Source: Bacteroidota bacterium (GTDB taxonomy: Bacteria > Bacteroidota > Bacteroidia > SXHM01). From it: DNA of 64,000 nt. Shown here in pieces: positions 25,830 to 35,482 of this stretch. The notes under the pieces are model-generated. The model was not told the origin of the DNA, did not search any database, and saw nothing but the letters and a program-made list of their open reading frames with translations. The stretch's first letter is position 1. Every line of letters begins with the position of its first letter. A program made the translations under genes and the position numbers. The stretch lies in NCBI GenBank assembly GCA_947479755.1, contig CANKAM010000013.1, positions 1-64,000 on the forward strand, in the 5' to 3' direction.

Positions 25830-27680
25830 TTATTTTTTCAGCGTTTCAACAATTTTTTCTTTTATCTCTGCGGCACTAAATGGCATACCTTTTATTTTAT
25901 TGAAAGGAACGGCAGGTACTAAATATTTGTCGCGCAAAACTTTTACAAGTTGGCCGTTGTTCATTTCAGGAACAATGATATTCTCAAAATTATAGAGTAT
26001 TTCTCCTAAATTTTTAGGCAGCGGATTTAAATACTTAATGTGAGCATGTGAAACATCATAACCCTCTTCAATGGCTTCGCGCACGGCAGCTTTGATGGAA
26101 CCATAGGTTGAACCCCAACCAACAATCAGCAATTTGCCTTTTTCTTTCCCGTTATCAATCTGTTGCAGTGGAATTGAATCTGCAATATTTTCCACTTTTT
26201 TAGCTCTGGTTTTTACCATGTGCTCGTGGTTGTCAGGATCATAAGAAATATTTCCGGTAATATCTTCTTTCTCAATTCCTCCAACACGGTGCTCCAGTCC
26301 CTTTGTTCCGGGAATAGCCCATTTGCGCACTAATTTTTCATCACGTTTATAAGGCATGTATTTTTCATCACCTTCATTTCTTGGTTCTGCAAAAACAGCT
26401 TTAATAGTTGGTAGAGAATCGGCAGTAGGGAATTTCCAAGGCTCAGAACCGTTAGCAATATATCCATCAGACATAAAGAAAACAGGTGTCATGTGTTCAA
26501 CTGCAATTCTGCAAGCTTCAAAAACAGTAGTAAAACAGTCGGAAGGTGAATAGGCAGCAACTACCGGAACAGGGGCTTCACCATTTCTTCCATAAAGTGC
26601 CTGAAGCAAATCTGATTGTTCAGTTTTTGTTGGTAAGCCTGTTGAAGGTCCTCCGCGTTGAATATTGATAATTACTAAAGGTATTTCGAGCATCAGAGCA
26701 AGTCCAATGGCTTCGCCTTTCAACGCAATTCCGGGACCTGAAGAAGCTGTAACAGCCAAAGCTCCTCCAAAAGAAGCACCAATGGTAGAGCCAATAGCAG
26801 CAATTTCGTCCTCTGCCTGAAAAGTTTTTACACCAAAATTTTTGTAGCGTGCAAGTTCATGCAAAATGTCAGTTGCTGGAGTTATAGGATATGTTCCGTA
26901 GAATAATGTTAACCCTGAGCGTTCTGCTGCAGCAATCAATCCAATCGCAGCAGCTTGGTTACCCATGATGTTGCGGTATTCACCTTTTTCAAGCTGTGCT
27001 TTTTCAACCTGAAAACGGGTTGTAAAAGTTTCGCTTGTATCACCAAAGTGATAACCTGCTTTCAACGTTTTTATGTTGGCATCCATTACCGCAGGATTTT
27101 TCTTGAATTTATCCTGAATGTATTTGATGGTATTATCCATATCACGGTTGAACATCCAAAGTATAAAGCCCAACACAAACATGTTTTTTGTGCGGTCAAT
27201 TTCTTTGATACCCAATCCTGATTCTTTCAAACATTCTTTGGTAAGTTTAGTAACATCAACTTCGTGAACTTTATATTTCTCGAGAGAGTTATCTTTTAAC
27301 GGATTTACACTGGCAGGATATTTTGCAAGTCCAAGGTTTTTAGGGTCGAAGCCATCGCTATTGGCAATGATAATTCCGCCTGTTTTTAACTGTTTTAAAT
27401 TAGCCTTCAAAGCAGCTGCGTTCATCACTACAAGCACATCACAAATGTCGCCCGGAGTAAAAATTTCGATACTGCTGAAGCGCAATTGAAAACCCGAAAC
27501 ACCTGCCAGAGTGCCTTGCGGGGCGCGTATCTCAGCCGGGAAGTTAGGGAATGTGCTCAGATCGTTTCCGAACAAAGCAGTTGTGTTGGTGAATTGTGTT
27601 CCTGCAAGTTGAATTCCGTCACCGGAATCGCCTGCAAAAAGAATGGTAATGTCTTTTGTTACTTCTGTTGTTTTGCTCAT
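25830..27680 (-). CDS. korA: 2-oxoacid:ferredoxin oxidoreductase, fused gamma-alpha subunit
   Basis: This 616-residue protein joins a gamma domain (about 1-190, starting ITILFAGDSGDGIQLAG) to the pyrimidine-binding alpha domain (about 215-500, with GNQAAAIGLIAAA, YPITPATDILHEL and QAEDEIAAIG) and a C-terminal domain. This fusion is the common KorA form in Bacteroidota. It feeds or draws from the TCA cycle with ferredoxin. No ferredoxin gene is adjacent. The neighbouring Nfu-like and Mrp genes could supply its Fe-S clusters. Confidence 0.92.
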   Translation of the reverse strand: MSKTTEVTKDITILFAGDSGDGIQLAGTQFTNTTALFGNDLSTFPNFPAEIRAPQGTLAGVSGFQLRFSSIEIFTPGDICDVLVVMNAAALKANLKQLKTGGIIIANSDGFDPKNLGLAKYPASVNPLKDNSLEKYKVHEVDVTKLTKECLKESGLGIKEIDRTKNMFVLGFILWMFNRDMDNTIKYIQDKFKKNPAVMDANIKTLKAGYHFGDTSETFTTRFQVEKAQLEKGEYRNIMGNQAAAIGLIAAAERSGLTLFYGTYPITPATDILHELARYKNFGVKTFQAEDEIAAIGSTIGASFGGALAVTASSGPGIALKGEAIGLALMLEIPLVIINIQRGGPSTGLPTKTEQSDLLQALYGRNGEAPVPVVAAYSPSDCFTTVFEACRIAVEHMTPVFFMSDGYIANGSEPWKFPTADSLPTIKAVFAEPRNEGDEKYMPYKRDEKLVRKWAIPGTKGLEHRVGGIEKEDITGNISYDPDNHEHMVKTRAKKVENIADSIPLQQIDNGKEKGKLLIVGWGSTYGSIKAAVREAIEEGYDVSHAHIKYLNPLPKNLGEILYNFENIIVPEMNNGQLVKVLRDKYLVPAVPFNKIKGMPFSAAEIKEKIVETLKK

Positions 27681-27725
27681 CGTATGTTGAAAAAATTTGC
27701 CAAAAATAATTTTTTTTGCTGCTTG

Positions 27726-27974
27726 TTATTCAATATTTATTGCTTCTACAGCAATAATTTCGGGAACAGCCCTTTTTACTGCTTCTTCAATCCCGGCTTT
27801 TAAGGTCATTGTACTCATGTGGCAACTGCTACAGGCGCCTAATAATTTCACCTTTGCAATATAGTTGTCGGTTACTTCTACTAATTCCATGTCACCACCA
27901 TCAGCTTCCAAAAAAGGACGCATGGTTTGCAACGCACTTTCAATTTTGGATAATAAAATTTTGTCGTTTATCAT
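27726..27974 (-). CDS. NifU-like C-terminal domain Fe-S scaffold protein
   Basis: This 82-residue protein consists of one Nfu domain with the cluster-binding CxxC in LGACSSCHMSTMTLKAGIE and the entry motif RPFLEADGGDMELV. Stand-alone Nfu domains carry or transfer [4Fe-4S] clusters. It is six bases downstream of the Mrp-type ATPase gene and upstream of korAB, all on one strand. This suggests an Fe-S assembly unit serving the ferredoxin oxidoreductase. Confidence 0.92.
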   Translation of the reverse strand: MINDKILLSKIESALQTMRPFLEADGGDMELVEVTDNYIAKVKLLGACSSCHMSTMTLKAGIEEAVKRAVPEIIAVEAINIE

Positions 27975-27980
27975 TTTGAA

Positions 27981-29081
27981 TTAACTGCGTGCAATTTCCA
28001 CCTTTTCAGTAGGAGCCATTGTTGCATTTCTTATAGCTACCTGTTGTGCAACATTTTTTGCCATATCCATCAGAGCTTTTGCGATTGGTGAATTTTCCTG
28101 CAAAACAGCAGGCCTTCCGGCATCTCCGGCTTCGCGTACACTTTGCACTAAAGGTATTTGTCCGAGCAATGGAATATTGAGTTGTTCTGCCAATTTTTTT
28201 GCACCATCTTTTCCAAAGATGTAGTATTTGTTTTCAGGTAATTCTTCGGGAGTAAACCAAGCCATGTTTTCTATCAATCCAAGAACGGGAACATTAATAG
28301 CCGGCATCTGAAACATTGCTATTCCCTTACGTGCATCAGCTAAAGCTACATCCTGAGGTGTGCTTACAACTACTGCACCTGCAAGCGGAACAGCCTGAAT
28401 AAGCGAAAGATGAATATCACCTGTTCCGGGCGGAAGATCAATAATCATATAATCCAGTTCACCCCAATCGGCATCGAAGAACATTTGCGTCAGGGCTTTG
28501 GTAGCCATAGGTCCGCGCCACGCAACTGCCTGATTTGTTTCAGCAAAAAATCCAATGGAAAGAATTTTTACACCATAGCTTTCAACCGGAACCATCATGC
28601 TTTTTTCTCCAACTTTCCTTACTCCGGGTTTTTCGTTCTGCACATCAAACATGATCGGGACAGATGGTCCGTAAATATCGGCATCCAGTATTCCCACTTT
28701 TGCACCTTGCATTGTGAGTGCCACCGCAAGATTAGCGGCAATGGTTGATTTGCCAACACCACCTTTTCCGGAAGCAACAGCAATAAAATTTCTAACTCCT
28801 GCAATGGATGCTTTGCTGCTTTGTTTTGTGGTTACGTTGGAAGTCATGTGCGCATTTACAATCGCTTCTTTATCCACAAAATGCTTGATTGCATTTACGC
28901 AGGCGTTGTGAATCAATTCTTTTAAAGGGCAGGCAGGAGTAGTGAGTACAACCGAAAAACTGACGTTCTTGCCATCAATTTCTATATCCTTAATCATGTT
29001 GAGCGTAACAAGGTCTTTCCCTAAATCGGGATCAATAACGTTGCTCAACGCGTCTAAAACTTTTTCTTTTGTTATTTCCAT
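27981..29081 (-). CDS. Mrp/ApbC-type P-loop ATPase, Fe-S cluster carrier
   Basis: This 366-residue protein has an N-terminal MIP18/DUF59 domain (about 1-90, VIDPDLGKDLVTL and CPLKELI). The ATPase domain carries the deviant Walker A GKGGVGKSTIAANLA near 108-122, plus DADIYGPSVP and DYMIIDLPPGTGD. The CxxC that many Mrp proteins carry after the ENM motif is absent (ENMAWFTPEELPENKYY), which appears to be a lineage trait. The role is Fe-S cluster delivery. Confidence 0.92.
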   Translation of the reverse strand: MEITKEKVLDALSNVIDPDLGKDLVTLNMIKDIEIDGKNVSFSVVLTTPACPLKELIHNACVNAIKHFVDKEAIVNAHMTSNVTTKQSSKASIAGVRNFIAVASGKGGVGKSTIAANLAVALTMQGAKVGILDADIYGPSVPIMFDVQNEKPGVRKVGEKSMMVPVESYGVKILSIGFFAETNQAVAWRGPMATKALTQMFFDADWGELDYMIIDLPPGTGDIHLSLIQAVPLAGAVVVSTPQDVALADARKGIAMFQMPAINVPVLGLIENMAWFTPEELPENKYYIFGKDGAKKLAEQLNIPLLGQIPLVQSVREAGDAGRPAVLQENSPIAKALMDMAKNVAQQVAIRNATMAPTEKVEIARS

Positions 29082-29180
29082 TTTTTCTAAAAAAACTCAG
29101 CGAAATTAGTAATTCTGCATTAATTTGGAATGTTTCTAAACAACTAATTTGAAATCTATATTTTCAGCTATTATTGCACT

Positions 29181-30845
29181 ATGACTAACAAGGAAATAGC
29201 GGGAATGTTTAAGCTGGCAGGAAAGCTGACCGAGCTACATGACGGCAATGAGTTTAAGGTAAAGTCTTTTATGGGAAATGCCTTTAAAATTGAGCGTTTG
29301 CCGTTGCCGTTGGAAAATATGAGCGTGGAAGAAATTGCGAAAATTGAAGGCATCGGAAAAGGAACAGTTGCAAAAATCAATGAAATATTTTCTACTGGAA
29401 CGATTAAAGACCTTGACGAATTGATCGTACAAACACCCGTTGGCGTTTTAGGAATTCTTTCAGTTAAAGGGCTTGGGCCAAAAAAAGCACGCACTATTTG
29501 GAAAGAACTTGAAGTAGAATCTGTTGGTGAATTGCTTTATGCCTGTCATGAAAATCGTTTAATAACACTGAAAGGTTTTGGCGAAAAAACACAGGAAGAA
29601 GTCATAAAAAGTATTGAGTTTATTCAGGCAAATTCTTCTAAATTTCTGTATGCGAAATTAGAACCTGTCGCGCTGCAATTGTTGGAAATATTAGAGAAGT
29701 CAGGAATTGTGCAGCAAGTTTCTTTGACGGGTGAAATCAGAAGAAGGAATACAGAACTAGAAAAAATTGAATTTGTAGCAGCGGTTTCAGACAAAGATAC
29801 GTTGTTGAGTTTGCTTGAGCCTTTGAAACAACATGAATCTATATTTTCAATTTCAGAAGAAAGCATTTCTTTTAAACTGACTAATTCAATTCCTGTTGAA
29901 ATTTTCACATGCAGCAATTCTGATTTCTACTCTACTTTATTTAAAACTACTTCAACTCCTGAACATATTGAATTGCTTGGCAATCCTAAACGAAGTTCTG
30001 TCTCTTCCGAAGAAGAAATATACAAAAATGCAGGCTGGAATTTTATTATACCCGAATTGCGTGAAGGGAAATTTGAAAAACAATTAAATGAACAAAACAA
30101 GCTAAACGATATTGTTCAACTCAACGACTTGCGTGGAGTTTTGCATAACCACACCACATACAGTGATGGCGTAAATACGCTGGAGCAAATGGCGTATTAC
30201 TGCAAAAAATTGGGTTATGAATATCTGGGAATCAGTGATCATTCTCAGTATGCCGTTTATGCAAAAGGTTTGAAGCCCGAACAAATTACCCAGCAACACA
30301 AAGAGATTGATGAACTGAATGAAAAATTAAAACCATTCAAAATTTTCAAAAGTATAGAAGCAGATATATTGCCCGATGGCTCATTGGATTATAATGATGA
30401 AATTCTTGCTTCCTTTGATTTTGTTGTTGCCTCCATTCATTCGGCAATGAAAATGGATGAAGTCAAAGCCACTGCAAGATTAATCCGTGCTATAGAAAAC
30501 CCGCATACAACTATTCTCGGTCATCCGACAGGCAGACTTTTATTGTCGCGCCCCGGCTACCCGATTGACCACAAAAAAATTATTAATGCTTGCGCAGCAA
30601 ACAAAGTAGTAATTGAACTGAATGCTAATCCGAATCGCTTGGATATTGATTGGACATGGATTCCCTATTGCATGGAAAAAGGTGTAATGATTTCCATCAA
30701 TCCCGATGCCCATAAAATGGAAGGCTATCACGATATGCATTACGGAACATTGGCTGCACGTAAAGGTGGATTGACCAAGCAAATGACCTTTAATGCTCTT
30801 TCGCTGGAAGAAATTGAAAAATGGTTTTTAAAAAAGAAAAAATAA
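29181..30845 (+). CDS. PolX/PHP family protein with degenerate polymerase active site
   Basis: This 554-residue protein has helix-hairpin-helix segments at about 50-140, a family X polymerase fold at about 150-300 and a PHP phosphoesterase domain from about 320. The PHP metal motifs look intact: HNHTTYSDG at 322-330, ISDHSQ, SIEADIL, ASIHSAM, GHPTGR and NPDAH. In the polymerase part, the catalytic DxD appears as KIE at 195-197, the third Asp is Glu at about 240, and the GSK turn is lost. DNA synthesis is therefore unlikely. A phosphoesterase or 3'-end repair role is more likely. Confidence 0.88.
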   Translation: MTNKEIAGMFKLAGKLTELHDGNEFKVKSFMGNAFKIERLPLPLENMSVEEIAKIEGIGKGTVAKINEIFSTGTIKDLDELIVQTPVGVLGILSVKGLGPKKARTIWKELEVESVGELLYACHENRLITLKGFGEKTQEEVIKSIEFIQANSSKFLYAKLEPVALQLLEILEKSGIVQQVSLTGEIRRRNTELEKIEFVAAVSDKDTLLSLLEPLKQHESIFSISEESISFKLTNSIPVEIFTCSNSDFYSTLFKTTSTPEHIELLGNPKRSSVSSEEEIYKNAGWNFIIPELREGKFEKQLNEQNKLNDIVQLNDLRGVLHNHTTYSDGVNTLEQMAYYCKKLGYEYLGISDHSQYAVYAKGLKPEQITQQHKEIDELNEKLKPFKIFKSIEADILPDGSLDYNDEILASFDFVVASIHSAMKMDEVKATARLIRAIENPHTTILGHPTGRLLLSRPGYPIDHKKIINACAANKVVIELNANPNRLDIDWTWIPYCMEKGVMISINPDAHKMEGYHDMHYGTLAARKGGLTKQMTFNALSLEEIEKWFLKKKK

Positions 30846-30849
30846 AGTC

Positions 30850-32385
30850 ATGATTATCAATTCACTTGTATCGTGGCTCATGAAAAAGCGGATGCACCAA
30901 ATCGAGCTTTTTATGAAATATCCGCATGATGTGCAGGCTGAGTGGCTGATGAAATTAATTAATGCAGCACAAAATACGGAGTGGGGAAAAAGCTACGATT
31001 ACAAAAGTATTCGCAACCGCGAAACATTCCGCAAGCGTGTACCGGTGCAGGATTATGAGAGTATAAAACCTTTTGTTCAGCGACTGATGGCAGGTGAACA
31101 AAATCTGTTGTGGAACACCGAAATAAAATGGTTCGCCAAATCATCGGGCACTACAAGTGATAAAAGCAAGTTCATTCCTGTTAGCTTGGAGTCGTTGGAA
31201 CAATGTCACTACAGAGGAGGTAAAGACATGCTTTCCCTTTATTGCAGTAATTATCCTGAAACGGAATTATTCAGCGGCAAAGGTTTGGCAATGGGCGGAA
31301 GTCACAGTGTTATTTCCGTAGATAATGAATCATATTACGGTGATGTATCCGCTATCATCATGCAGAATTTACCTTACTGGGCTGAGTTTATCCGTACACC
31401 CAATCTGGAGATTGCACTGATGAACGAGTGGGAAGAAAAAATAAAAAAAATGGCAGATGCCACCATGAGCGAGAATGTAACCAGTCTTTCAGGTGTGCCT
31501 TCATGGACATTGGTTTTATTGCGTTACATTCTTGAAAAAACCGGTAAGAAAAACATTCACGAAGTATGGCCTAACCTTGAAGTTTTTTTTCATGGTGCTG
31601 TAAGTTTTACGCCTTATCGTGAACAGTTTAAAGCAATCATTCCTTCTTCAAAAATGCATTATCTGGAAACCTACACGGCATCAGAAGGTTTCTTTGGAAT
31701 ACAAGATCAAAAGAATTCGCAGGAATTACTGTTGATGCTGGATTACGGAATTTATTACGAGTTTATGCCGATGGAAGAAGAAGGCAAAGAAGACCCGGAA
31801 ACTCTCTCTCTTTCTGAAGTAAAAATAGGCGTTAACTACGCGCTAATAATTTCTACCAATGCAGGTTTGTGGCGCTACAAAATTGGTGACACGGTTCAAT
31901 TTACTTCGCTCAATCCGTATCGAATAAAAATTTCAGGTCGTACCAAGCATTTTATCAATGCCTTTGGTGAGGAATTGATTATTGATAATGCAGATAAGGC
32001 ATTGAAAGTTGCTTGTGAGAAATCGGATGCAGTAATAAAGGAATATACTGCTGCACCTGTCTATTTCACCGGAAATGAAACAGGAGCACACGAGTGGCTG
32101 ATTGAATTTGAAAAAGCGCCGGATAATTTGGATTACTTTACTGAAGCACTTGACAACGCTCTGAAGTCATTGAATTCAGACTATGAAGCCAAGCGTTATA
32201 AAAACATGGCATTACGAATGCCGCTTGTAAAACCAATGCCGCAGGGCACTTTTTACAATTGGTTAAAATCCAAAAATAAACTGGGAGGTCAGTATAAAGT
32301 TCCGCGGCTGAGCAATGAACGAAAATATGTTGAAGAGATTATTTCTTTAACAAACGGAAACGAAATTCATTCCACAAAAAGCTGA
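30850..32385 (+). CDS. GH3 auxin-responsive promoter family protein
   Basis: This 511-residue protein matches the GH3 superfamily of acyl-adenylating amide synthetases, named for plant auxin-conjugating enzymes but common in Bacteroidota. Features are FAKSSGTTSDKSKFIPVS (nucleotide loop), YTASEGFFGIQD and the C-terminal ISGRTKHFINAFGEELI. Bacterial substrates are unknown. It begins four bases after the PolX gene. Its last 47 bases overlap the convergent glycosyltransferase-like gene. Confidence 0.9.
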   Translation: MIINSLVSWLMKKRMHQIELFMKYPHDVQAEWLMKLINAAQNTEWGKSYDYKSIRNRETFRKRVPVQDYESIKPFVQRLMAGEQNLLWNTEIKWFAKSSGTTSDKSKFIPVSLESLEQCHYRGGKDMLSLYCSNYPETELFSGKGLAMGGSHSVISVDNESYYGDVSAIIMQNLPYWAEFIRTPNLEIALMNEWEEKIKKMADATMSENVTSLSGVPSWTLVLLRYILEKTGKKNIHEVWPNLEVFFHGAVSFTPYREQFKAIIPSSKMHYLETYTASEGFFGIQDQKNSQELLLMLDYGIYYEFMPMEEEGKEDPETLSLSEVKIGVNYALIISTNAGLWRYKIGDTVQFTSLNPYRIKISGRTKHFINAFGEELIIDNADKALKVACEKSDAVIKEYTAAPVYFTGNETGAHEWLIEFEKAPDNLDYFTEALDNALKSLNSDYEAKRYKNMALRMPLVKPMPQGTFYNWLKSKNKLGGQYKVPRLSNERKYVEEIISLTNGNEIHSTKS

Positions 32386-33226
32386 TTTTTTCTCCAACTG
32401 ATTTTGTTTCTAATTCTAAATTCATCATTGTGAAAACGGCAGGGTTTAAAGCCTTTTTATATATGCGTGCAGGGAAAGAGTATTTGGCATAAGGCATTTT
32501 CTTTATGCTCAGCAAAGGCTGTAATTCTTTCTTTATTTTTTCAAATTCTTTCCGGTTGTGGCTGTAATATTCTTCATCGCGTTTGGGCATTACATCCATT
32601 CCAATGTGAGTAGTGAGATGTAAATTATCAAACAACTTACACTTCTGTGCATGAGCAAAAAGATTGTGCATCAATGTTGCTTCCACAAAAGGAATTCCGA
32701 CACAGATTTCACCAAGAATAAATTTTGGAAACAGTTCGCGCTTAAAAACAAAGCAATCAAAGCCCGGATGCGATTTTCCGATGTCGGAATAAATAAAAGG
32801 TAAGTCATTTACACTATTATAAATCTTCGGAATCCTACGCCTGTTAATGATGAATGAATCATAACCTTGTTCAATAATTTTTGCAACAGTTTCATAAAAC
32901 TGCGGCAAAACAATAATGTCAGTATTGGTGTAAATAAAATATTCAGAAGTTGATGATTGATATAATCGCTGAAGAATATCTTTTATTAACGGAAGTTTTT
33001 TCTTTCCGTTGATTTCAATTGCGTTTTCAAGATTTGTTGTTTTCTGAAAATGATCAGGAACAATTTCAGCATCTTCCGCATACTGTGAAGAAAATAATTT
33101 CACACCAACTCCACCTGCAAACTCTTTTGCTTTCCGTATTGCCTCAAATACAATGGGCTGCGCAACAAAAAGCTCTGAGCCTTCTTTTGCTTTTACAGGA
33201 TTAATAATATGAGCTATAGAGAGCAA
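32339..33226 (-). CDS. Glycosyltransferase-like protein (GT-A type, uncertain)
   Basis: This 295-residue cytoplasmic protein starts at a TTG (33226), since no ATG is available near the conserved-looking start LLSIAHIINPVKA. A DxD-like motif in YFIYTNTDIIVLPQFYE, early beta-alpha pattern and late SDIGKSHPGFDCFVFKRELF suggest a GT-A glycosyltransferase fold. I do not recognise the exact family. It is convergent with the GH3 gene (47-base overlap) and divergent from hutH. Confidence 0.6.
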   Translation of the reverse strand: MLSIAHIINPVKAKEGSELFVAQPIVFEAIRKAKEFAGGVGVKLFSSQYAEDAEIVPDHFQKTTNLENAIEINGKKKLPLIKDILQRLYQSSTSEYFIYTNTDIIVLPQFYETVAKIIEQGYDSFIINRRRIPKIYNSVNDLPFIYSDIGKSHPGFDCFVFKRELFPKFILGEICVGIPFVEATLMHNLFAHAQKCKLFDNLHLTTHIGMDVMPKRDEEYYSHNRKEFEKIKKELQPLLSIKKMPYAKYSFPARIYKKALNPAVFTMMNLELETKSVGEKISFLWNEFRFRLLKK

Positions 33227-33327
33227 TTTAATTTTGCTTAGTGAAACTTAGTGTTCTTAGTGCATTAGTGGTAAAATTCATTTCGCCCGAAAGTAGAAAA
33301 ATAAATTCTTTCCTTTGTGCGAATAAA

Positions 33328-34815
33328 ATGAATACTATGTTTCTTATCGGAAAAAAATCACTTACGCTTGACGAAATAAAACACCTGCAGGAAAGCGGTG
33401 AAAAAATAGGCTTACACAAAAATGCAATTGCTGAAATTGAAAAATCGCGAAGATACTTAGACAAAAAAATTGCGTCCTCAGTTGAATCGGTGTATGGGGT
33501 TACCACAGGTTTTGGCTCACTTTACGACAAAAAAATTTCACCAAAAGATCTAGGGACATTGCAGGAGAACCTGGTGATGTCGCATGCCTGCGGAACGGGG
33601 GATGAAGTCCCTGCAGAAATTTCAAAACTGATATTATTACTGAAAATTGTTTCGCTTTCGTTGGGTAAATCAGGAGTACAATTAGTAACCGTTCAGCGCT
33701 TGGTTGATTTTTACAACAACGATATACTGCCTGTGATATATGAGCAGGGGTCATTAGGAGCATCGGGTGATTTAGCACCACTTGCGCACCTTTCATTGCC
33801 ATTGATTGGTAAAGGCGAAGTGTATTTTAAAGGCAAAAAAATCTCCACCGAAAAATTGTATTCAGAGTTGAAATGGAAACCCATCATACTGAAATCTAAA
33901 GAAGGATTGGCATTGTTGAACGGCACACAATTTATGGCAGCCTTTGGTGTTGCTTGTGCAATTAATGCTGAGAAACTTTGGAACTGGGCAAATACGATTA
34001 GCGCCCTTTCATTGGATGCTTTTGATGGAAGATTAGAACCGTTTGATAAACTTGCTCAGGATGTTCGTCCGCACAAAGGGCAAATTGATACTGCTGCTGA
34101 AATCAGAAAAATTCTGAACGGAAGTCAGTTGATTAACCAATTTAAAAAGCATATTCAGGATCCGTATTCATTTCGTTGTATTCCACAGGTGCATGGGGCT
34201 TCCAAAGATGTGATTGATTATGCAAAGCAGGTTTTTTCGGTAGAGATAAATTCGGTTACTGATAATCCAACCATTTTTCCTGATGAAGATAAAATCATTT
34301 CAGCAGGTAATTTTCACGGACAAAATTTAGCACTTGCACACGATTTTCTTGCCATCGCTTTGGCTGAATTGGGAAGCATTTCAGAGCGCAGAACGTTTCA
34401 ATTAATTTCAGGTTCGCGCAATCTTCCGAGTTATCTTATTGTTAATGCAGGTATCAATTCAGGACTGATGATTCCGCAATACACCGCAGCATCTATTGTA
34501 AGCCGCAACAAACAATTGTGCACACCATCTTCCGTTGATTCCATTCCATCATCCAACGGGCAGGAAGACCATGTGAGCATGGGAGCAAATGCTGCCGTGA
34601 AAGGTTATAAAGTGATGAAAAGCACTTACACTATTCTCGCTATTGAATTACTGACTGCAGCTCAGGCTATGGATTTCCGCAGGCCTAAGAAAACATCTCC
34701 CGTTCTTGAAAAAGTATTTTCTGCCTACCGCAAAAAAGTGAAATTCATGAACAATGACAGAGTATTGCGTGATGATATTATTGCTTCGGAAAAGTTTTTG
34801 AAGGAGTATAAATAG
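33328..34815 (+). CDS. hutH: Histidine ammonia-lyase (HAL/PAL family)
   Basis: Starting at the ATG at 33328 gives 495 residues, the usual HutH size. The longer frame from 33241 adds an unmatched N-terminus. The MIO cofactor tripeptide ASG is at 145-147 in GSLGASGDLAPLAHL. The selectivity pair Ser85-His86 (NLVMSHACG) and the motif NGQEDHVSMGANA favour histidine over tyrosine or phenylalanine. It would release ammonia from histidine to form urocanate. No hutU, hutI or hutG is adjacent, so the rest of the pathway must lie elsewhere. Confidence 0.9.
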   Translation: MNTMFLIGKKSLTLDEIKHLQESGEKIGLHKNAIAEIEKSRRYLDKKIASSVESVYGVTTGFGSLYDKKISPKDLGTLQENLVMSHACGTGDEVPAEISKLILLLKIVSLSLGKSGVQLVTVQRLVDFYNNDILPVIYEQGSLGASGDLAPLAHLSLPLIGKGEVYFKGKKISTEKLYSELKWKPIILKSKEGLALLNGTQFMAAFGVACAINAEKLWNWANTISALSLDAFDGRLEPFDKLAQDVRPHKGQIDTAAEIRKILNGSQLINQFKKHIQDPYSFRCIPQVHGASKDVIDYAKQVFSVEINSVTDNPTIFPDEDKIISAGNFHGQNLALAHDFLAIALAELGSISERRTFQLISGSRNLPSYLIVNAGINSGLMIPQYTAASIVSRNKQLCTPSSVDSIPSSNGQEDHVSMGANAAVKGYKVMKSTYTILAIELLTAAQAMDFRRPKKTSPVLEKVFSAYRKKVKFMNNDRVLRDDIIASEKFLKEYK

Positions 34816-35481
34816 CTATTGCGGGTCGTCAGCCATAAGCGCAAACTGAACAAGATTAGCACCCATCTTCAGCGCTTTGTCTCTTGCATCGGGTGAGTCG
34901 CCATGAACTTCAGGGCTTTCCCAACCATCACCTAAATCGGTTTCAACAGAGTAGTAGCAAACCAAGCGACCTTCGTAAATCAATCCAAAACCTTGTGCAG
35001 CTTTATCATCGTGCTCGTGAACTTTCGGCAAGCCGTTTTTGAAATCAAATTTCTGGTGATAGACAGGATGTGAGAAAGGCAGTTCTATCAACTCCAGTTC
35101 CGGAAACACTTTTTTCATCTGAGGGCGAATAAATTTATCCATCCCGTAGTTGTCGTCAATATGCAGGAAACCACCAGCAATTAGGTAATTGCGAAGGTTC
35201 TGCGCTTCCTGATCAGAGAAAACAACATTGCCATGACCTGTCATGTGCACAAAAGGATAATTGAAAATTTCAGGGCTTCCTGCATCTACTACTGCCTGCT
35301 CTGGGTTGATATTGGTTCCAAGGTTTTCGTTACAGAATTTAATCAGGTTAGGAAGGGAAGTGGCAAGGTTAGCATACCAATCACCACCGCCATTGTATTT
35401 TAAAAGTGCAATCTGAAAAGAGGGCGCAGGAGCAAAAGAGGTTAAGGCAAAAAATAAAATTACAACTGCTATCTTTTTCAT
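34816..35481 (-). CDS. Secreted DUF4159-family protein
   Basis: This 221-residue protein has a signal peptide (MKKIAVVILFFALTSFAPAPS). The rest matches the DUF4159 pattern: LKYNGGGDWYANLATSLPNL, FVHMTGHGNVVFSD, LIAGGFLHIDDNYG and the His-rich HEHDDKAAQG. The fold resembles glutamine amidotransferase-like domains found in surface or periplasmic proteins, but no enzymatic role is established. Its stop codon abuts the hutH stop with no gap and no terminator. Confidence 0.85.
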   Translation of the reverse strand: MKKIAVVILFFALTSFAPAPSFQIALLKYNGGGDWYANLATSLPNLIKFCNENLGTNINPEQAVVDAGSPEIFNYPFVHMTGHGNVVFSDQEAQNLRNYLIAGGFLHIDDNYGMDKFIRPQMKKVFPELELIELPFSHPVYHQKFDFKNGLPKVHEHDDKAAQGFGLIYEGRLVCYYSVETDLGDGWESPEVHGDSPDARDKALKMGANLVQFALMADDPQ

Positions 35482-35482
35482 T

